In this document: piece after piece, positions 10,800 to 22,639 of the stretch
How the letters are laid out: each line of letters begins with the position of its first letter
Position numbering within the stretch: the stretch's first letter is position 1
Source of the DNA: Megaustenia siamemsis
Taxonomy: Eukaryota > Mollusca > Gastropoda > Stylommatophora > Ariophantidae
Length of the DNA: 64,000 nt
NCBI GenBank assembly: GCA_032433765.1
Contig: JAVIAB010000139.1
Location: forward strand, 42,317,946 to 42,381,945
Direction: 5' to 3'
The notes under the pieces: generated by a model
Seen by the model: only the letters and a program-made list of their open reading frames with translations
Databases searched by the model: none
Told to the model about the DNA's origin: nothing
Position numbers and translations under genes: made by a program

Positions 10800-12445
10800 A
10801 GTAAAACGGCAGATGTCTTTTATGAATGGGAAAGAAAGATAACAAGATGGCTTACAGAAATAGATGAATTGAATGAAAATACTTCAAATGTCATAGAAAA
10901 TGACACCAAATACCAATCATAAAATGTACATCAGGCTATAAAATCTTAAAATCTGAGATGGAAAAAGCTATAAAAACAATGAAAAAGAGAAAAGCAGCAG
11001 GACCGGACAGCATACAGATAGACATGATACAGGCACTAGAGGATTTTGGCATTGAAGTGATTACAGACATGTGCAACGACATATACCACACAGGATACAA
11101 ACAAAATGAACTAAAGACACCAACTTTCATTGCATTGCCTTAAGAGAATGGTGCAGTTGAATGCAGTGACTTTAGAACAGTAAGCCTAATGAGCCATATT
11201 ACAAAAATCTTGCTAAAAGTAATACAGAGAAGGATTCAGAATAAAATCAATACTGAATTAGATGAGCAGAAATTTGGATTTAGGAAAAAAACTGAGACAA
11301 AAGAAGCTATATTCTGCATGAGAACATTAATCGAAAAGTACACAGAAGTGAACAAACCAATATATGCTTGCTTCATAGACTACACCAAAGGTTTTGATAG
11401 AGTACACCACAAACAGCTTATAGAATACCTAAAAGAGATACATTTAGATGACATGGACATACGACCAATATGTAATATGTATTGGGAGCAAACAGCAATA
11501 ATAAAATATAACAAAGAGAACTCTACACCCATTTGATATAAAAAGAGGAGTAAGACAGGGATGCATCCTATCATCAAGCTTGTTCAATCTATACACTGAG
11601 CAAATCTTTAAAAACATCACAGAGATGCCAGGCCTACAAATTAATGGAAAGATAATCAATAACCTAAGGTATGCTGACGATACTGTACTACTAGCAGAAA
11701 ATCCTGAAGATCTACAACAATTACTTAATGAAATAAACATGACAAGCAAAAAATATGGACTAGATATGAATATCAAAAAGACTAAAACTATGATCATAAG
11801 CAAAGAAAATACTCAAAACCCACACGTGGATATAAAAATTGAAGGAATAGACCTGGAGACAGTTCAGAAATACAACTGCCTTGGACATACTATAACCAGT
11901 GATTGAAAACTGAAATAAACAAAAGAATTGGAATGGCAAAAAGTAATTTTAATGTCATGAAGAACATACTAACATCAAAACAAATAACACCAGAGCTAAA
12001 ACTAAGAATAGCGAAATGTTATGTCTTCTCAGCATTCCTATATGGTGCAGAAACATGGACATTAGACATGAAAACAGAACATAGAATTAAAGCCTTTGCA
12101 ATGTGGATATAAAGAAGTATAGGTAGAACTGGATGGAAGGAAAAGAAAACAAACAATGAAGTCTTAAAACAACTAAAATCGACAAGAGAACTACTAAACA
12201 CAATTCAAACAAGACAAATGCGATTTTTGGGTTAAAAGACACAATAGCCTAATAAACGTAATCCTGGAGGGGGAAACACAAGGTAAAAGAGGCAGAGGCC
12301 GACCAAGACTAACATGGACGAGTAACATCAAAAGATGAACAAATCAGCCTATGACATCCAGAACCATCAAAGCAAGAGACAGAGCAGAATGGCGCTCCAT
12401 GGTAGCTAACCTTCGCTGCGGTGATGGCACTCGATGATGATGATG
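10800..12445 (+). mobile_element. 5'-truncated RTE-type LINE (subfamily B)
   Basis: Plus-strand element from the linker before the RT to a GATGATGATGA tail at about 12436. The endonuclease is absent. RT segments occur at 10958-11143, 11189-11536, 11580-11906 and 11903-12112, separated by a stop at 11141, frame changes near 11530 and 11905, and a stop near 12110. Its wording differs clearly from the elements at 3219-6454 and 15029-18310 (TKGFDRVHHKQL against TKAFDKVKHVEI), so it is a separate, older subfamily. Confidence 0.88.
10958..12112 (+). pseudogene. RTE LINE reverse transcriptase (broken)
   Basis: RT blocks in order: AAGPDSIQIDMIQ (motif 1 region), FIALP then a stop, LMSHITKILLKV, KFGFRKKTETKEA, CFIDYTKGFDRVHHKQL (first catalytic Asp), then, after a frame change, NNLRYADDTVLL (YADD at about 11670-11681), a LGHTITSD block, and the thumb-like YGAETWTLD. 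It is disabled by at least two nonsense changes and two or more frameshifts. The normal role would be target-primed cDNA synthesis. Confidence 0.88.
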
Positions 12446-13490
12446 AATACATCAAATATCTCTTGAACTGTGAAGTCAAGACAGCAATATACCTTTTGGA
12501 ATTAAAACACATGACTACATTATAACTCTTGAAATGATAAAATAAGACAGTAAATACAATTCTAGTAAACGCCCATGTTTGTTACAGATGAGTTACTTCA
12601 CTTGTTACACCTGTTGGGGGCAGTAAGTTTAAGTAAGATCAATTGTAATGCATTCGATATTTTTATAATATTTATTATCCTTATTAGCCTTGATCAAAAG
12701 GTGGAGACGCGATAATCTAACACGAAAGTTGCAAGAGGTGACTAAAAACAGTTGTACGACCCCATCTTTTAGAAAACATTTCACCGTGTCCTTTTCCGAT
12801 CCTGTTCTGCCTGTTTAAATAAGAATAAATAAACCAATATAATGTCGACCAATGTATAGAAGATTTCTTGATTGAAATATAGGGACTCTTTCATCACGAG
12901 ATGAAGGGTTAATAACTGTAACGATGATTAATAAGTTGATTATTTAGGACAAGATTACTTTAGATTTCTTCTTTTGTTCATACGAAAAAGAGCTTTCAGT
13001 TAACGAGCCTTGAAATATTCAAGGGCGTAGACAGCATTTTAGAACTGAGGCATTATGGGAATGGGATGAGGAAATATAATTATGCAAGTACAACAGACTT
13101 TCAAAATAGATTTACTTGGAACACACAGTCATAATGTGGGAAAAATATAGGGACAAAGACGCTCGCTGTATAACCGTTGGGCTGAAAGTGATTAGTTACT
13201 GATAGCTGACTTCTTGTGTGGTGTCTACGATAACAGCTGATGAAGGCACTACACTCTAGCACTCAGCAGTTTTTTATAAAACAATTTTTTTTTAAACTAA
13301 CAAAACTGGTCAAGCGAGTTAGGATTGGAGGAGGAGACATCCTGGTACCCAAAAAATGTTATGCTGAAGTCGAATGAATCGGGCCAAAATGTTCAGATGT
13401 AGCTGTAAAGTACAGTACAACACAAACTATTCAGCGCCCCCTCAGGGTGATAATGTAGCAAGTTCAAAAACGGAAAAAGAACCAAGACAT
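12446..13490. other. No recognised feature
   Basis: About 1 kb of AT-rich sequence. I see no tandem repeat, no LINE wording and no convincing exon in it. Confidence 0.5.
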
Positions 13491-13506
13491 ACCTGTCGCT
13501 TATAAG

Positions 13507-13768
13507 TAAAAAAAAAAAGTAAAGTACCCCCGTCACGCCAAGTGGCGTATAGGGAATATGGTGTTAGTGACCATAAATTTTACAGACCTTCAGCACTTGA
13601 TTTTTGGGGTAATGTGGTCGGTATTACGCCCGTGCCGCTTTACTTTCCCAGAAAAAAATCCGGTACCCATTAAATGCTGGGTGAACCCGGAAGCCGTCGG
13701 TTGGGATCGAACCCTACCCCTTGTCCTTTGTAGTCGAGTTCACTAACCACTGAGCCATCGCGGCTCCC
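13507..13768 (-). mobile_element. SINE-1 copy with 15-bp target-site duplication
   Basis: Minus-strand copy. The B box (GGTTCGATCCC) and a slightly altered A box (ATGGCTCAGTGG) are near 13690-13760 on the complement. The 3' end has the CGCCACTTGGCG inverted repeat and an A/T-rich tail. A perfect direct repeat ACCTGTCGCTTATAA occurs at 13491-13505 and 13769-13783, which fixes the ends and shows LINE-mediated insertion. Confidence 0.95.
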
Positions 13769-13799
13769 ACCTGTCGCTTATAAAGAATTGTTATTGCCA

Positions 13800-13977
13800 T
13801 TTTCTGCACATTTTTGTGTAATGTAGTCAGCATTACTCCAGTGCCGTCTTCTTACATAAAAAATACCATACGTGATTAAGGATGAGTGAATCTTGAACCG
13901 GTTAATTGGTATCTAACTCTACATCCTGTCCTCAGTAGGCTTTTTACCAGCCATGGAATCAACCCGGCTCCCAGAAA
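13800..13977 (-). mobile_element. Old, diverged SINE-1-like relic
   Basis: Parts of the SINE-1 body are recognisable on the minus strand (a GTAATGTAGTCAGCATTACT stretch, GTGCCGTCTTCTTAC, and AACCCGGCTCCC at the head). Identity is low and there is no clear target duplication. Confidence 0.55.
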
Positions 13978-14054
13978 GCTAGAGACGGTGATAAGAATTG
14001 CACGTTCGACAAACGCGTAAGAAGTTAACAAACTTAAATATTATAGTTATTTAT

Positions 14055-14057
<3 letters not shown>

Positions 14058-14126
<69 letters not shown>
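14058..14126. repeat. (TA)n microsatellite
   Basis: About 34 TA dinucleotides without interruption. Low-complexity Tyr-Ile reading frames across it are artefacts. Confidence 0.97.
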
Positions 14127-14127
<1 letters not shown>

Positions 14128-15015
14128 TTATTCGTACATCAAATTTATTTATTTCATTTGTAAATCATGTTTATTTCTTATTTTTGCTTGAAGATTTCTA
14201 TTTTCTGTTTCTAGTGTTTATCCAACGATTACTCCCATTCGTCATCTGCCCTTAAGTGGACATGTAGATACGCCGTGTCGTTGTTTGCAGCAAAGCTTCG
14301 ATAGTTTAGCCGTTCGACAAATATATCCGATTTCAGTCAAAACCGTGTTCATAGAACAATCACTGTATTCATTTGTTTTTTTACCATTAGCATTTTCCAT
14401 CTTCAGGCTCTCATCGACTCCGCCTATGCACAGATTAGTTCAGACGATACCATCTCACTTCTCCGCCATTCCATCAGGAAAACGTTACGGCCAATTCTGG
14501 GTCACAAACCCTGAGCATGAGATATAATCTTTGAAGACGCATACCTCCTGGATTGAATTCTTCACAGTCACCGAGTATAACAGGCTCTTACTGGACGCTG
14601 TTGTTGAAGACCTCAGGACTTGTATTAATAAAGAACATCCAAAAAGTTGTAACGGCCAAAGGCGTAACACTAGTGGAGAGGAATAATAAGTCAAAGAGAG
14701 GTTGGAGAGGCTGTCAAAAAAGAGATAGGAAATACTATTGATCTTATATTTTCATTTCATCTAAAAGATATGTATTTTCTGTTATTAATAATCTTTTGTT
14801 TCATCTTTTTATTTATAAATAATACACTGATATCTCATTTCCAAGAGATATCTTGCAGTTTTACCTTCCCATTTTCCCATTTATATCATTCTTCTTCTGT
14901 CTTATCTTCCATATTTGTCCACTTAAAGAAATCCTCTTACTGTCCTATCTCCTTATTTTTTTTTCAATTTATAGAAATCATATTAATGTCTCCTCTTCCC
15001 ATTTCTAAAAGACGT
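14127..15015. other. No recognised element; one weak exon-like stretch
   Basis: Mixed sequence. A plus-strand open stretch at 14555-14686 reads as a plausible peptide (EFFTVTEYNRLLLDAVVEDL and onward) ending in two stops, but it has no start codon, splice context or family I recognise. From 14750 the sequence becomes strongly AT-rich. Confidence 0.35.
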
Positions 15016-15247
15016 ATTACAGTTTTGCGGTTAGCGGGGTAGAGTTCTGCCTCACCAAAGGAGGAATAAGACGTCTCCTTTCCTCCGCTAGTCTTCGGGA
15101 CACCACTGGGCAAGGTGGAGCTCCCGTTTAGCCCCCCTATCAGGGTTATGTGAAGCCATTGGAGCAGGTGGTGGATGGTGTTGTGGGAGCAGCCGACAAG
15201 TAGTACCGGTTATGGTCCCCACACCGCGATGACAGGCAGAGGATCTC

Positions 15248-16260
15248 ATGTATAGAAACAATGTCTGCGATCTCCGACTAGTACAGTCACTGCCAAGAAG
15301 GAAAGGAATGACAAACTACCTTCTTAAATTGCCTGGAATAATCATGACAAATCACAACCTTCTATTTACAGCTAACTACGTTAATGGGGACTTCACAGCC
15401 ATCTCGTCCGGTAGGGAGCGTCGTGTGCTACAGGTGACACCCGATCGTCATCAAGCAACTGTATGCAAGATCAAAAATAAAGAGACACTAGCAATAGGAA
15501 CTTGGAACATTAGATCAGCATTCCAGGTTGGAAAACTAGAAAACATCAGCCAAGAAATGAAGAGAATGAAATTGAACATCTTGGGACTATGTGAAATGAG
15601 ATGGAAAGGAGCAGGATTATTACAACGCGACAGTGGAAATGTAATTTACTCTGGGGAAACCACACACGGAAGAGGTTTAGGCATCATGTTAGATAGAGAA
15701 AGAAGCAAAACAGTGAAAGGATTTTGGCCAGTATCAGACAGAATTCTGCTAGTAAAATTGAGAGGTAGACCAATGGATATCAACATAATTCAAGTTTATG
15801 CACCAACAAGTAATAGCGGAGAAGAAGACATTGACACTTTTTATGAGGAGCTAGAGGCAACCATGGAATAGTGTAAACCCCAAGAAATAACTATTATATT
15901 AGGGGATTTCAATGCAAAGGTAGGAACAGCTAAAGTGAAAAATGTGACTGGGGGGCATGGCCTTGAGGAGACGAATGACAGAGGGGATAGATTGGGCAAG
16001 GACACATGAAATGATTATAGGTAACACCTCGTTCAAACAACAACCTAGGCGTTCTATGGACATGGCAAAGCCCAGACAAAAAAGTACACAATCAAATTGA
16101 TTTTATACTGGTACAGAGAACATTCAGGGATGGGCTAACATCGGTTAAAACAAGGCCAGGAGCAGATTGTAATAGTGACCATGTACCAGTAGTTGGGAAG
16201 ATAAGAATAAAACTGCGGAAGGCACAGAAATCACCAAGAAATCTAAAATTAGAACTAGAT
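15248..16260 (+). pseudogene. RTE LINE endonuclease domain (broken)
   Basis: The first 207 codons (15248-15871) contain GTWNIRSAFQVGK, LGLCEMRWKGAG, a GRGLGIMLDRERSKT block and IIQVYAPTSNSG. A TAG at 15869 interrupts the frame just before LGDFNAKVG. The rest of the domain (FNAKVG at about 15905, then IDFILVQRTF and SDHVPV by 16190) is readable only with frame changes near 15950-16050. APE-type endonuclease residues are otherwise recognisable. The ATG at 15248 lies upstream of the conserved start region (LQVTPDRHQATV, near 15430), so the real start is uncertain. Confidence 0.87.
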
Positions 16261-16779
16261 ATGCTAAGAGTAGATAAACAGATGAGTGATAAGTACAGCA
16301 CGATAGTACAAAATAGATATAATGCTATTGAGAAAATACAGCACATCCCGGAGCAGTGGGAAATGCTCAAACAATCGATTCAACAAACATCAAAAGAAGT
16401 AATATCAGTGACTAAAAGAATCAACAAAACGAAATGGATGACAGAAGAAATATTACAACTAATGGACGAAAGAAGAAAACATAAGAAAGAAGAACGGACA
16501 TAAAAAATATTGCACAAAGAGATCCAAAACAAGTGCAGTGAAGCAAAGGAAGGATGGTTAAAACAGAAATGTGAAGAAATGGAAAAACAACAAAAGAAAG
16601 ACTCAAAATGTATGCACAATCAGTTAATTGAATTAACAGGAAGAAAAGAAGTCAAAGCTTCAGGATGTGTGAAATCAAAGAAAGGAAATATAATAATGGG
16701 ACAGGAGAAGATAATGGAAAGATGGACAGAATATATCAGTCAACTCTATGATGATGAAAGACCACAATTAAACAATTAA
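16261..16779 (+). pseudogene. RTE LINE linker region between endonuclease and RT
   Basis: Two open pieces (16261-16503 and 16510-16779) separated by a TAA at 16501. They are rich in Lys, Glu and Gln and probably helical, with ERWTEYISQLYDDERPQ near the end, the block that precedes the RT in this family. No enzymatic motif. It ends at a TAA at about 16777. Confidence 0.8.
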
Positions 16780-16803
16780 AATGAAGACACAGGACCACCA
16801 ATA

Positions 16804-17793
16804 ATGGAGAGTGAAGTGGAGGACGCAATTCAACGCATGAAAAGAAGCAAAGCTCCAGGTCCTGACAATATAACAATCGAAGAGATAAATACATTAGGAG
16901 AGCTGGGAGTACAAACCATAACACAATTACTCAATGACATATATAACAATGGACACATACCCGAAGATGTACTAAAATCTATCTTTGTAGCCATACCGAA
17001 GAAGTCATGAGCCACTGATTGTGAAGACTATCGCACTATTAGTCTCATGAGCCATATGACTAAAATATTACTAAGAATAATCATGAGACGTGTAAGGAAC
17101 AAAATAAAATCAGAAATAAGTGAGGAACAATGTGGATTTGTGGAAGGAAAGGGCACCAATTATGCAATATACATCTTAAGAACATTGATAGAAAGATCTG
17201 TAGAGGTAAAGAAAGATCTATATATGTGCTTTATAGACTACACGAAAGCATTTGACAAAGTAAAGCATGTGGAAATAATCAATATGCTGGAGAAATTAAA
17301 CATTGATGGCAATGATCTGCGAATCATAAAAAACATGTACTGGCAACAAACAGCAGCTATATGAATTAACAACCAAACAGGACAATTCTAATATATAAAG
17401 CAAGGAGTCAGACAAGGCTGTGTTCTGTCGTCGGATTTGTTTTCACTTAACAGCAAATATATTATGAGATCAATAGTAGACAAAAAAGGAATTGAAGTCA
17501 ACTATCACAACATAAATAACTTGCGATATGCGGATGACACAGTCTTAATAGCAGAGACAGAGAATGAACTACAAGAAATGATAGACATAATAGTAAAAGA
17601 AAGCAACAAGAAAAGTCTCAGTCTGAATAGTAAGAAAACAGAAGTAATTGTTATATTGAAGAAACAATCACCACCATCATGCAGCATAAAAATAAACGAG
17701 ACAAATCTTAAACAAGTGCAACGTTTCAAATACTTTGACACAATAATAACATCAGATGGGAGATGCACCACAGGAATAAAAAAAACAGAATAG
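16804..17793 (+). pseudogene. RTE LINE reverse transcriptase core (broken)
   Basis: RT motifs in order: SKAPGPDNITIEEI; a VAIPKKS block followed by TGA at about 17008; TISLMSHMTKILLRI; EQCGFVEGKGTNYA; CFIDYTKAFDKVKH (first catalytic Asp); TGA at about 17362; a QGVRQGCVLSSDLF block; NNLRYADDTVLI (YADD at about 17527-17538); and FKYFDTIITSDGRC. At least two nonsense changes and frameshifts near 17395 and 17790 disable it. Catalytic residues themselves remain. Confidence 0.88.
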
Positions 17794-17963
17794 CTCAGGC
17801 CAAAATAGCATTTCAGAAAATGAAAAATATCTTATGCAACAAATCTATGTCAATAAAAATGAGAAAGAGAGTTCATCGGTGCTATATAGAACCAATTCTG
17901 ACCTATGGAAGCGAATCATGGACAGTAGACAAACAAATGTAAAGACGATTAGAGGCCACAGAG

Positions 17964-18302
17964 ATGGGATTTCTCAGAAGAATGTTGAAAGTTCCCTGTT
18001 CAGCTAAAAAGACCAATGAGGAAGTTTTCAAAGAGGCCAACACAAAAAGGGAGATCTTAAAAAACATCAGAAAGAAGCAATCAACATTTTTCGGGCACAT
18101 CATGAGAAGAGGAAAGTTGGAATACTTGGTTACAACTGGCAAAATAAAAGGAAAGAGAGATCGCGGGCGACAAAGAGAGAAAATACTAGATAGCTTGGTG
18201 TCATGGCATGGAAAACAGTCAACAACAGAACTGATACGATGCACTGTAGATAGAAGATTGTGGAGGGACATGATCACCTACGCCAACCAGTATGGCACAT
18301 GA
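17964..18302 (+). pseudogene. RTE LINE C-terminal (thumb/tail) segment
   Basis: 112-codon open piece with FLRRMLKVPCSAKKTNEE, IRKKQSTFFGHIMRRGKLE, KIKGKRDRGRQREK and a conserved WRDMITYANQ end. The same end appears in fragments near 20830, 22850, 38700, 47590 and 60340. The function of this tail is not known to me. It is the most often retained part, as expected from 5' truncation. Confidence 0.85.
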
Positions 18303-18514
18303 TGATGATGATTATAGTTTTGCCTCAATATTTTCACATTTCTAAGTGCAACTTGTATAGCATATCCTATTACTATAATGTAAACTTATTGTGTGTCAAT
18401 CTTACATTCTATCCTCTAAGTAATTCTGGCTGCTTTACTATCAAATTTCTAGTTATCTTGTTATACTGCTTTCCTAATCCTAAGTAACAGATGTTGCTAA
18501 AATATTTTCCTTTA

Positions 18515-18942
18515 CTGTGAGCTATAATCTGAGTTACACTGTGAGATATAATGTGAGTTATATTGTGACCTATACTGTGAGCTACTGGATGTTATACTGT
18601 GAGCTACTGTGAGATATACTGTGAGCTACACTGAGAAATATACTGTGAGCTATACTGTGAGTTATACTGAGAGATATACTGTGAGTTATATTGTAAGTTA
18701 TACTGTGAGTTTTATTGTGAATTATACAGTGAGTTATATTGTGACTTATACTGTGAGTTATATTGTGAGCTATACTGTGAGTTATACTGTGAGATATACA
18801 GTGCATTATATTGTGAGTTATACTGTGAGCTATACTGTGAGTTATGTTGTGTGCTGAATATGAGCTATACTGTGAGTTATATTGTGAGCTATACTGTGAG
18901 CTATATTGAGAAGTTATACTGTGCGCTATACTGTGAGTTATG
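18515..18942. repeat. 12-bp minisatellite (GAGTTATACTGT)
   Basis: About 35 copies of a 12-bp unit, GAG-T/C-TATA-C/T-TGT. Because 12 is a multiple of three, open frames run along both strands (repeats of YTVS on plus, THSI on minus). I treat those as artefacts. Confidence 0.93.
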
Positions 18943-19029
18943 CTGTTCGTTTTTTTTTATGCGTCAGTGAGAAGATCTGAGTGTCGAGAAGGAGTAAGAG
19001 ATAATGAGTGCTAACTAAATGTCATAAAA

Positions 19030-19505
19030 CGAAGTGTGTGTCAATAACAATAAAAGTGTGTCAATAACAATAAATGTGTGTCAATAACAATAATAGTGTG
19101 TCAATAACAATAAATGTGTGTCAATAACAATAAATGTGTGTCAATAACAATAAATGTGTGTCAATAACAATAAATGTGTGCCAATAACAATAAATGTGTG
19201 TCAATAACAATAAATGTGTGACAATAACAATAAATGTGTGTCAATAACAATAAATGTGTGTCAATAACAATAAATGTGTGTCAATAACAATAATAGTGTG
19301 TGAATAACAATAAATGTGTGTCAATAACAATAATAGTGTGTCAATAACAATAAATGTGTGTCAATAACAATAAATGTGTGTCAATAACAATAAAAGTGTG
19401 TCAATAACAATAAATGTGTGTCAATAACAATAAATGTGTGTCAATAACAATAATAGTGTGTCAATAACAATAAATGTGTGTCAATAACAATAAATGTGTG
19501 TCAGT
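19030..19505. repeat. 20-bp minisatellite, about 24 copies
   Basis: Highly regular array of GTGTGTCAATAACAATAAAT. Variation is nearly confined to one base (AAAT, AAAA or AATA before GTGTG) plus three isolated changes. It suggests recent amplification. Confidence 0.96.
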
Positions 19506-19605
19506 AAGGAGTGTATGTCAATTAGAAGATCTTAGTCAGATCACACACTTTTCTTTGTCAACGTTCAGTTCTCCTCTCACTTCTTCTCGCTGACACACAT
19601 TTCTT

Positions 19606-19872
19606 CTTAGTAAAAAGTAAAGTACCCCGTCACGCCAAGTGGCGTATAAGGAAATATGGCGTTAGTGACCCTATATTTTACAGACCTTCAGCACATGATT
19701 TTTGGGGTAATGTGGTCGGTATTATGCCCGTGCTGCTTTACTTTCCCAGAAAAAAATCCGGTACCCATTTAAGGATTTAAGGCTGGGTGAACCCGGAAGC
19801 CGTCGGTTGGGATCGAACCATACCCAAGTCCTTTGTAGTCCAGTTCACTAACCACTGAGCTATCGCGGCTCC
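19606..19872 (-). mobile_element. SINE-1 copy
   Basis: Minus-strand copy with the body, CGCCAAGTGGCG hairpin and tRNA-like head (GCGATAGCTCAGTGG on the complement). The B box is GGTTCGATCCC. A short insertion duplicates AAGGATTT near 19770. CACATTTCTTCT occurs on both sides (about 19598 and 19873), a likely target duplication. Confidence 0.92.
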
Positions 19873-19911
19873 CACATTTCTTCTCACCGACACTTAATCC
19901 TTTCCACGTAT

Positions 19912-20015
19912 AAAAAGTAAAAAAGTAAAGTACCCCTGTCACGCCAAGTGGAATATAGGGAATATGGTGTCAGTGACCATAAATTTTACAGATCTTTAGC
20001 ACATGATTTTTGGCT
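19912..20015 (-). mobile_element. SINE-1 3' fragment
   Basis: Only the 3' ~100 bases of the element (from the AAAGTAAAGTACC tail to CATGATTTTTGG on the plus strand) are present. The tRNA-like head is missing. Confidence 0.85.
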
Positions 20016-20209
20016 TTCCCCTTATGCTCCGCTCTTTTCATTACCACTTAGTTCTTTTCATTGATTACACTTTTTTTTTATTATAGACACCGTTCTGTCC
20101 ATTTTCTGATTAACTTAAACTCGTTTCCTCGATACTCAATATTCTTGAATACTTCTTATCTACGAATTATGTCAATGAGAAGAAATGTGTGTCGATAGAG
20201 AGGAGTGTA

Positions 20210-20541
20210 CAGTCATCCTCGCTACTTCGCGGTTCATTTATCGCGGCCTCAGTACATCGCGGATTGTTCATTATTTTAAAATTGATCATATTTATATCAT
20301 TTATACATTATTTTATGTATGTTATTTATACTATTAATACTTTATTTACATGTTTGAAACTATTCTGTAATGTTATAATGATAACTCATTCACTTATATG
20401 GTTTCATATACACTTATTGATATTATACATACACAAAAAATGTACGTATATTAAAAATGAGAGGGTGACACTACTTCGCGGTTTTTCACTTATCGCGGCC
20501 GGTTCTGGTCCCTATTAACCGCGATAACTGAGGGATTACTG
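20210..20541. mobile_element. TA-flanked MITE with inverted ends (CAGTCATCC...)
   Basis: A 332-bp non-coding element. The ends are inverted and related (CAGTCATCCTCGCTACTTCG at left; AACTGAGGGATTACTG at right), both containing TTCGCGG / TATCGCGG blocks. TA dinucleotides flank both ends (20208-20209 and 20542-20543). This matches non-autonomous Tc1/mariner or pogo-type elements, which target TA. The interior is AT-rich and has no transposase. Confidence 0.8.
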
Positions 20542-20814
20542 TATATCAATAAGATCTGAGTGTCGATGAGAAGTATATATAGTGCGTTAATAAGGAATCA
20601 TTGATCGATAAGATAATTAAGTCTCGATAAAATGGATTGAGTATCATTAAAGATTAGTTCCTCTTGTGCCGAAGATGGCACGAAGGGTGAAAATAGCCCT
20701 ACATTACTAGCTATTCACTAGTAGGTCTTTTTGGTTCTTAATCCCATTCTTAAGCTCGGTCTATAGATTGTTTCATTTAAGAATATATGTTTCAGTAACA
20801 GTGGATGTTTTATC

Positions 20815-21256
20815 ATCATCATCATCATCATCAAGTACCGGGCCTAGTGGCGTAGGTGATCATGTCTCTCCACAACTTTCGATCTCGGCAGCTATTTATC
20901 ATTTCTATTGTTGACCTTCTGCCAATCCATTCTCTAAAGCTGTCTGTTATTTTTTCTCTTTGCTTCCATCTATCTCTTCGTCCCTCAATTTTTCCAGTTG
21001 TTACAATATATTCCAGTTGTTCTCTTCTCATTACATGGCCAAAAAATGATGATTGTCTCTTCCTAACATTGGAAATTAGCTCTCTTTTTGCATTGACCTC
21101 TCTCATAACCTCTTCATTACTCTTCTTAGCTGTCCATGGTATTCTGAACAATTCTTCTGTAAAACCACATTTCTACAGACTCCAGTGATTTTCTTGTCTG
21201 TTGTCCTATTGTCCATGACTCGCATCCGTGTGTTAAGACTGGCTCTACGTCTTATA
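20815..21256 (-). mobile_element. RTE-type LINE 3' fragment (subfamily A)
   Basis: Minus-strand 5'-truncated copy ending in an ATCATC tail (plus-strand view) at 20815. The 106-codon open piece 20831-21151 gives FRIPWTAKKSNEEVMRE, FFGHVMRREQLEYIV, RRDRWKQREK and WRDMITYATRPGT. It is similar to the 3' end of the 3219-6454 element. Confidence 0.9.
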
Positions 21257-21800
21257 ATCATAGCATAATAAATATGTGTTTAATCGTCAACAGCGTTGCA
21301 GAGGACGCATGAAGAAAAACACGTCCTCCATCTTGAACCGGAACAGGTACTGGAAAACAGAGGATTGAACCTCAGGAGAAGATACCTCGTATATATAAGA
21401 TAGACATACATTAAAAACGAACATCAAGGTGTCAATAAGGAGAACTGTGTATGGTTTAGAGTAATGTAGTACTAAGGGAAGTTTGCACTAAGAAGTGAGG
21501 GTTTCAGTGAAAATGGGATTGTCACAAATTAAAAAAAAAGTAAATTGCAAAAGAAGATCCGCACACGTTAGACGCTGCTCGTTCTTGTCTATGACGCAGG
21601 AAAGAGGAAGTGCAAACTTGGAAAGTAAATGGTGGTTATCACGCAAGGGAGATCTTTCCAGGATACCGTCTGGACTTTGATTATATTTTCAAGTTTCTTC
21701 CTTTCTCGACGATTTTGTTATTTTTACCATCTCCCCCTTTCTCATATTTGTCTTTAAGTATTTCACGTTGTTATTAAGATAGGAAGAATTACACTACATT
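21257..21800. other. No recognised feature
   Basis: Unique-looking sequence between a LINE fragment and a SINE. A 61-codon open frame at 21495-21680 has no features I recognise. Confidence 0.4.
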
Positions 21801-21810
21801 ACGTGGCAGA

Positions 21811-22065
21811 TGGGGAGTCGTGACAGCTCAGTGGTTAGTGAACTGAACTACAAAGGACAAGGGGTAGGGTTCGATCCCAACCGACGGCTTCAGGGCTCAC
21901 CCTGCCTTAAATGGGTACCGGATTTTTTTCTGGGAAAGTAAAGCGGAATATAATACCGACCATATTACCCCAAAAATCATGTGCTGAAGGTCTGTAAAAA
22001 TTATGGTCATTAACACCATATTCCCTATACGTCACTTGGTGTGACGGAGGTACTTCACTTACTTT
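21811..22065 (+). mobile_element. SINE-1 copy
   Basis: Plus-strand copy beginning GGGAGTCGTGACAGCTCAGT. The A box is slightly mutated and the B box (GGTTCGATCCC) intact. The 3' hairpin is altered to CGTCACTTGGTGTGACGG and followed by a tail near 22065. Confidence 0.9.
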
Positions 22066-22483
22066 TATTATTACCATCCCCTGGTCTCTGAGTAATGAGT
22101 TTAGATGTCTAGACCTCTCTAACAACAACGAAAACAAGAGGTTCCGTGTGCACGCACGCACGTTGAAGAAACCTAATCAAAGTAAAGTTAACAAGAGCAA
22201 AACCAATTGTTGAGTAAACCGAACATTTACTCATCTTAAAGACTGATATGTAGAGCTTTGATATGGGCAGCTTTGCCGTATAAAGTAGCGATACAACGCA
22301 TGCACTCTTACTTAAACGACTGATCGCTAAGGACAGAGTCGATCAGAATGAAACCAATGTTTGTTTCCTCTTGAAATCAGCTCACAAAACATTGTTCGTG
22401 CATTCATATTTAATATAAGGTCATAATACAAGATCAGCTGTTCGTTAAACTTTATATACGTATATAATATATACGAGGAGAGG

Positions 22484-22560
22484 ATCTGAGCACCTATGGA
22501 CATGTTCGGTGTGCAATGATGATGACCCGATAATAACTCAATAGCTCAATATTTACTATA
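22484..22560 (+). mobile_element. RNase-H LINE 3' end fragment
   Basis: Plus-strand match to the last ~75 bases of the RNase-H LINE at 59650-59735 (shared GGATCT, then CTTATGGACATGTTCGG-like wording, then TAATAACTCAATA). It is heavily truncated. Confidence 0.65.
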
Positions 22561-22639
22561 AGGTCACAATACAAGATTAACCGTTTGTTAAACTTTTAAG
22601 AAAATCTGGTGTGCGTATTGCTTGTAGATATTTAGAAAG

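Larger units (their letters stand above)
15029..18310 (+). mobile_element. Full-length RTE-type LINE (subfamily A), decayed
   Basis: A ~3.28-kb plus-strand element. The 5' UTR-like part (15029-15420) leads into endonuclease, linker, RT and a GATGATGATG tail at 18301-18310. A 13-bp flanking direct repeat with one mismatch (ATTACAGTTTTGC at 15016-15028, ATTATAGTTTTGC at 18311-18323) fits a target-site duplication. It is a sister of 3219-6454. A nonsense codon in the endonuclease and several frameshifts and stops in the RT make it inactive. Confidence 0.9.

Noticed and set aside
14555..14686. Exon-like stretch EFFTVTEYNRLLLDAVVEDL...
   Set aside because: Reads plausibly but has no start, splice signals or family that I recognise; left in the unannotated stretch at low confidence.
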